A stretch of 6,677 bases of DNA from assembly GCA_007128555.1 (NCBI GenBank), contig SKXF01000309.1, positions 1 to 6,677 on the forward strand, given 5' to 3'. Every line of letters starts with the position of its first letter. The first letter of the stretch is position 1. Below, piece after piece: positions 6,110 to 6,677 of this stretch. This stretch comes from Clostridia bacterium (lineage in GTDB: Bacteria; Bacillota_E; SLMV01; PUMD01). The position numbers and the translations under genes were made by a program. A model generated the notes under the pieces. That model did no database searches, was not told the DNA's origin, and saw only the letters and a list, made by a program, of their open reading frames with translations.

Positions 6110-6343
6110 AAAAAGGGGCCCGGCCCATTGCGTGACACTGCATCGGCTTCCGTTTCGACGTCGAGAGACTGAACAGAATGCTACGCCATCGCCCTCCCTG
6201 CTGCAGGGAGGGCGATCGGGTATCTGGCCCGGCCCCACAGCTGGAGAGGCGCCCGTCGAAATCGAAGATGGCAGGATTCAAACCCTCCAGGAAGATGAGC
6301 CAGACACAGATTTAGATGACTTCTAGAGGCGCACCCATCGCCA
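6110..6343. other. Intergenic region between convergent genes
   Basis: It separates the + strand glycosidase gene from the - strand ATPase remnant. It contains the palindrome at 6188-6216. A + strand frame ending at 6326 finishes with a markedly acidic stretch (EDGRIQTLQEDEPDTDLDDF), perhaps a gene remnant, but nothing upstream in that frame is recognisable as protein. No other gene is seen. Confidence 0.45.
6188..6216. terminator. Perfect GC-rich palindrome, probable transcription-end hairpin
   Basis: Bases 6188-6201 and 6203-6216 are exact reverse complements around T6202. As RNA this gives a 12-bp stem (ATCGCCCTCCCT with AGGGAGGGCGAT) and a five-base loop. It lies about 80 bases after the glycosidase stop, between convergent genes, the usual place for a terminator. 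No T-run follows on either strand, so it is not a textbook intrinsic terminator. It may act as an mRNA-stabilising hairpin or be a repetitive palindrome. Confidence 0.5.
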
Positions 6344-6677
6344 CTACTTGGCCTGTTCCAGCATTCCCACCCGGCCCCACAACATCTCTGCCTCGGTCAA
6401 ATGGTGAGTGCATAGAGAAATGGTTCTCCCCTTGTGCCTGCGAGCTTGCTTGTGAGCAAGGCAGGTGGCCACACCCGGGGGGCGCACTTCAACCGCTGCT
6501 TTATCCCGCGGCTGTAGGTTCCGACCCGGTCCGTAGAGCACCCGGACAGTCCGAACATGTCCAGAAGGTGTGCGATCCGTTCACCGATCGCCTCGGAGGG
6601 GATCCCGTACAGGCCAGAAAGACCCGGCTCGGTCATCCAGGGCGAGGCTTCGGTCAGCGCCCAGAATGCGCCCGTAC
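6344..6677 (-). pseudogene. Broken ABC-transporter ATPase (ABC-2 exporter type), partial at right edge
   Basis: Read leftwards from the edge, one frame (6675 to about 6490) gives GAFWALTEASPW, LYGIPSEAIGERIAHLLDMF and VGTYSRGIKQRLKCA. These match the region before and including the degenerate signature motif of ABC-2-type exporter ATPases (family form VGTYSKGMKQRLALA). A second frame (about 6457-6344) gives GRTISLCTHHLTEAEMLWGR and VGMLEQAK, the H-loop region (family form GRTVFLSSHHLEEAE), then stops at TAG (6346-6344). Between the signature and the H-loop only about 59 bases remain where the family has around 40 codons. The Walker B LLLDEP and D-loop are absent from all three frames, and the frame changes there. 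The usual C-terminal extension is missing. About eight residues also seem lost between TEASPW and LYGIP. Walker A would lie beyond the window. It cannot hydrolyse ATP as it stands. Confidence 0.75.

Noticed and set aside
1..6677. CRISPR array, tRNA, rRNA, riboswitch or transposase
   Set aside because: No regularly spaced repeats, cloverleaf sequence, conserved rRNA segment, known aptamer motif or transposase motif was seen on either strand.

Overview
The window carries three intact protein genes, all on the + strand, separated by decayed or unrecognised DNA, plus the remains of two ABC-transporter genes. Base composition is moderately GC-rich. The intact genes are a class A flavodiiron protein (O2 or NO reduction in anaerobes), a cobalamin/4Fe-4S protein related to epoxyqueuosine reductase, and a large secreted phosphodiester-glycosidase-family protein ending in a copper-amine-oxidase-N-terminal-like ('stalk') domain. 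The stalk domain, the strong purine-rich ribosome binding sites and the flavodiiron protein together suggest an anaerobic Bacillota (Clostridia or Limnochordia-like). This is an inference from gene content; no marker gene settles it.

Layout. 1-302: an open frame running in from the left edge to a stop at 57, then a leader with a possible sigma-70 type promoter. 312-1484: flavodiiron protein with all di-iron ligands and a C-terminal flavodoxin domain. 1485-1817: no recognisable gene, but a long inverted repeat at 1605-1657. About 1818-2235: frameshifted remnant of a DppC/OppC-type peptide ABC-transporter permease. 2280-3068: QueG-related iron-sulfur protein whose start is uncertain and whose first roughly 26 codons abut the permease remnant. 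3069-3511: non-coding, with two short hairpins. 3512-6109: 865-residue secreted multidomain protein. 6110-6343: intergenic, with a perfect 14-bp-arm palindrome. 6344-6677: on the - strand, a broken ABC-transporter ATPase that has lost Walker B and runs off the right edge.

The genes do not form an obvious operon or pathway. Each intact gene has a leader or gap of 300 bases or more, or decayed DNA, in front of it. Two unrelated ABC-transporter remnants within about 4.5 kb indicate a region undergoing gene loss. I see no CRISPR array, tRNA, rRNA, transposase or convincing new multi-gene system. The most interesting points are the non-canonical QueG-like protein, the architecture of the secreted phosphodiester glycosidase, and the unexplained inverted repeats.
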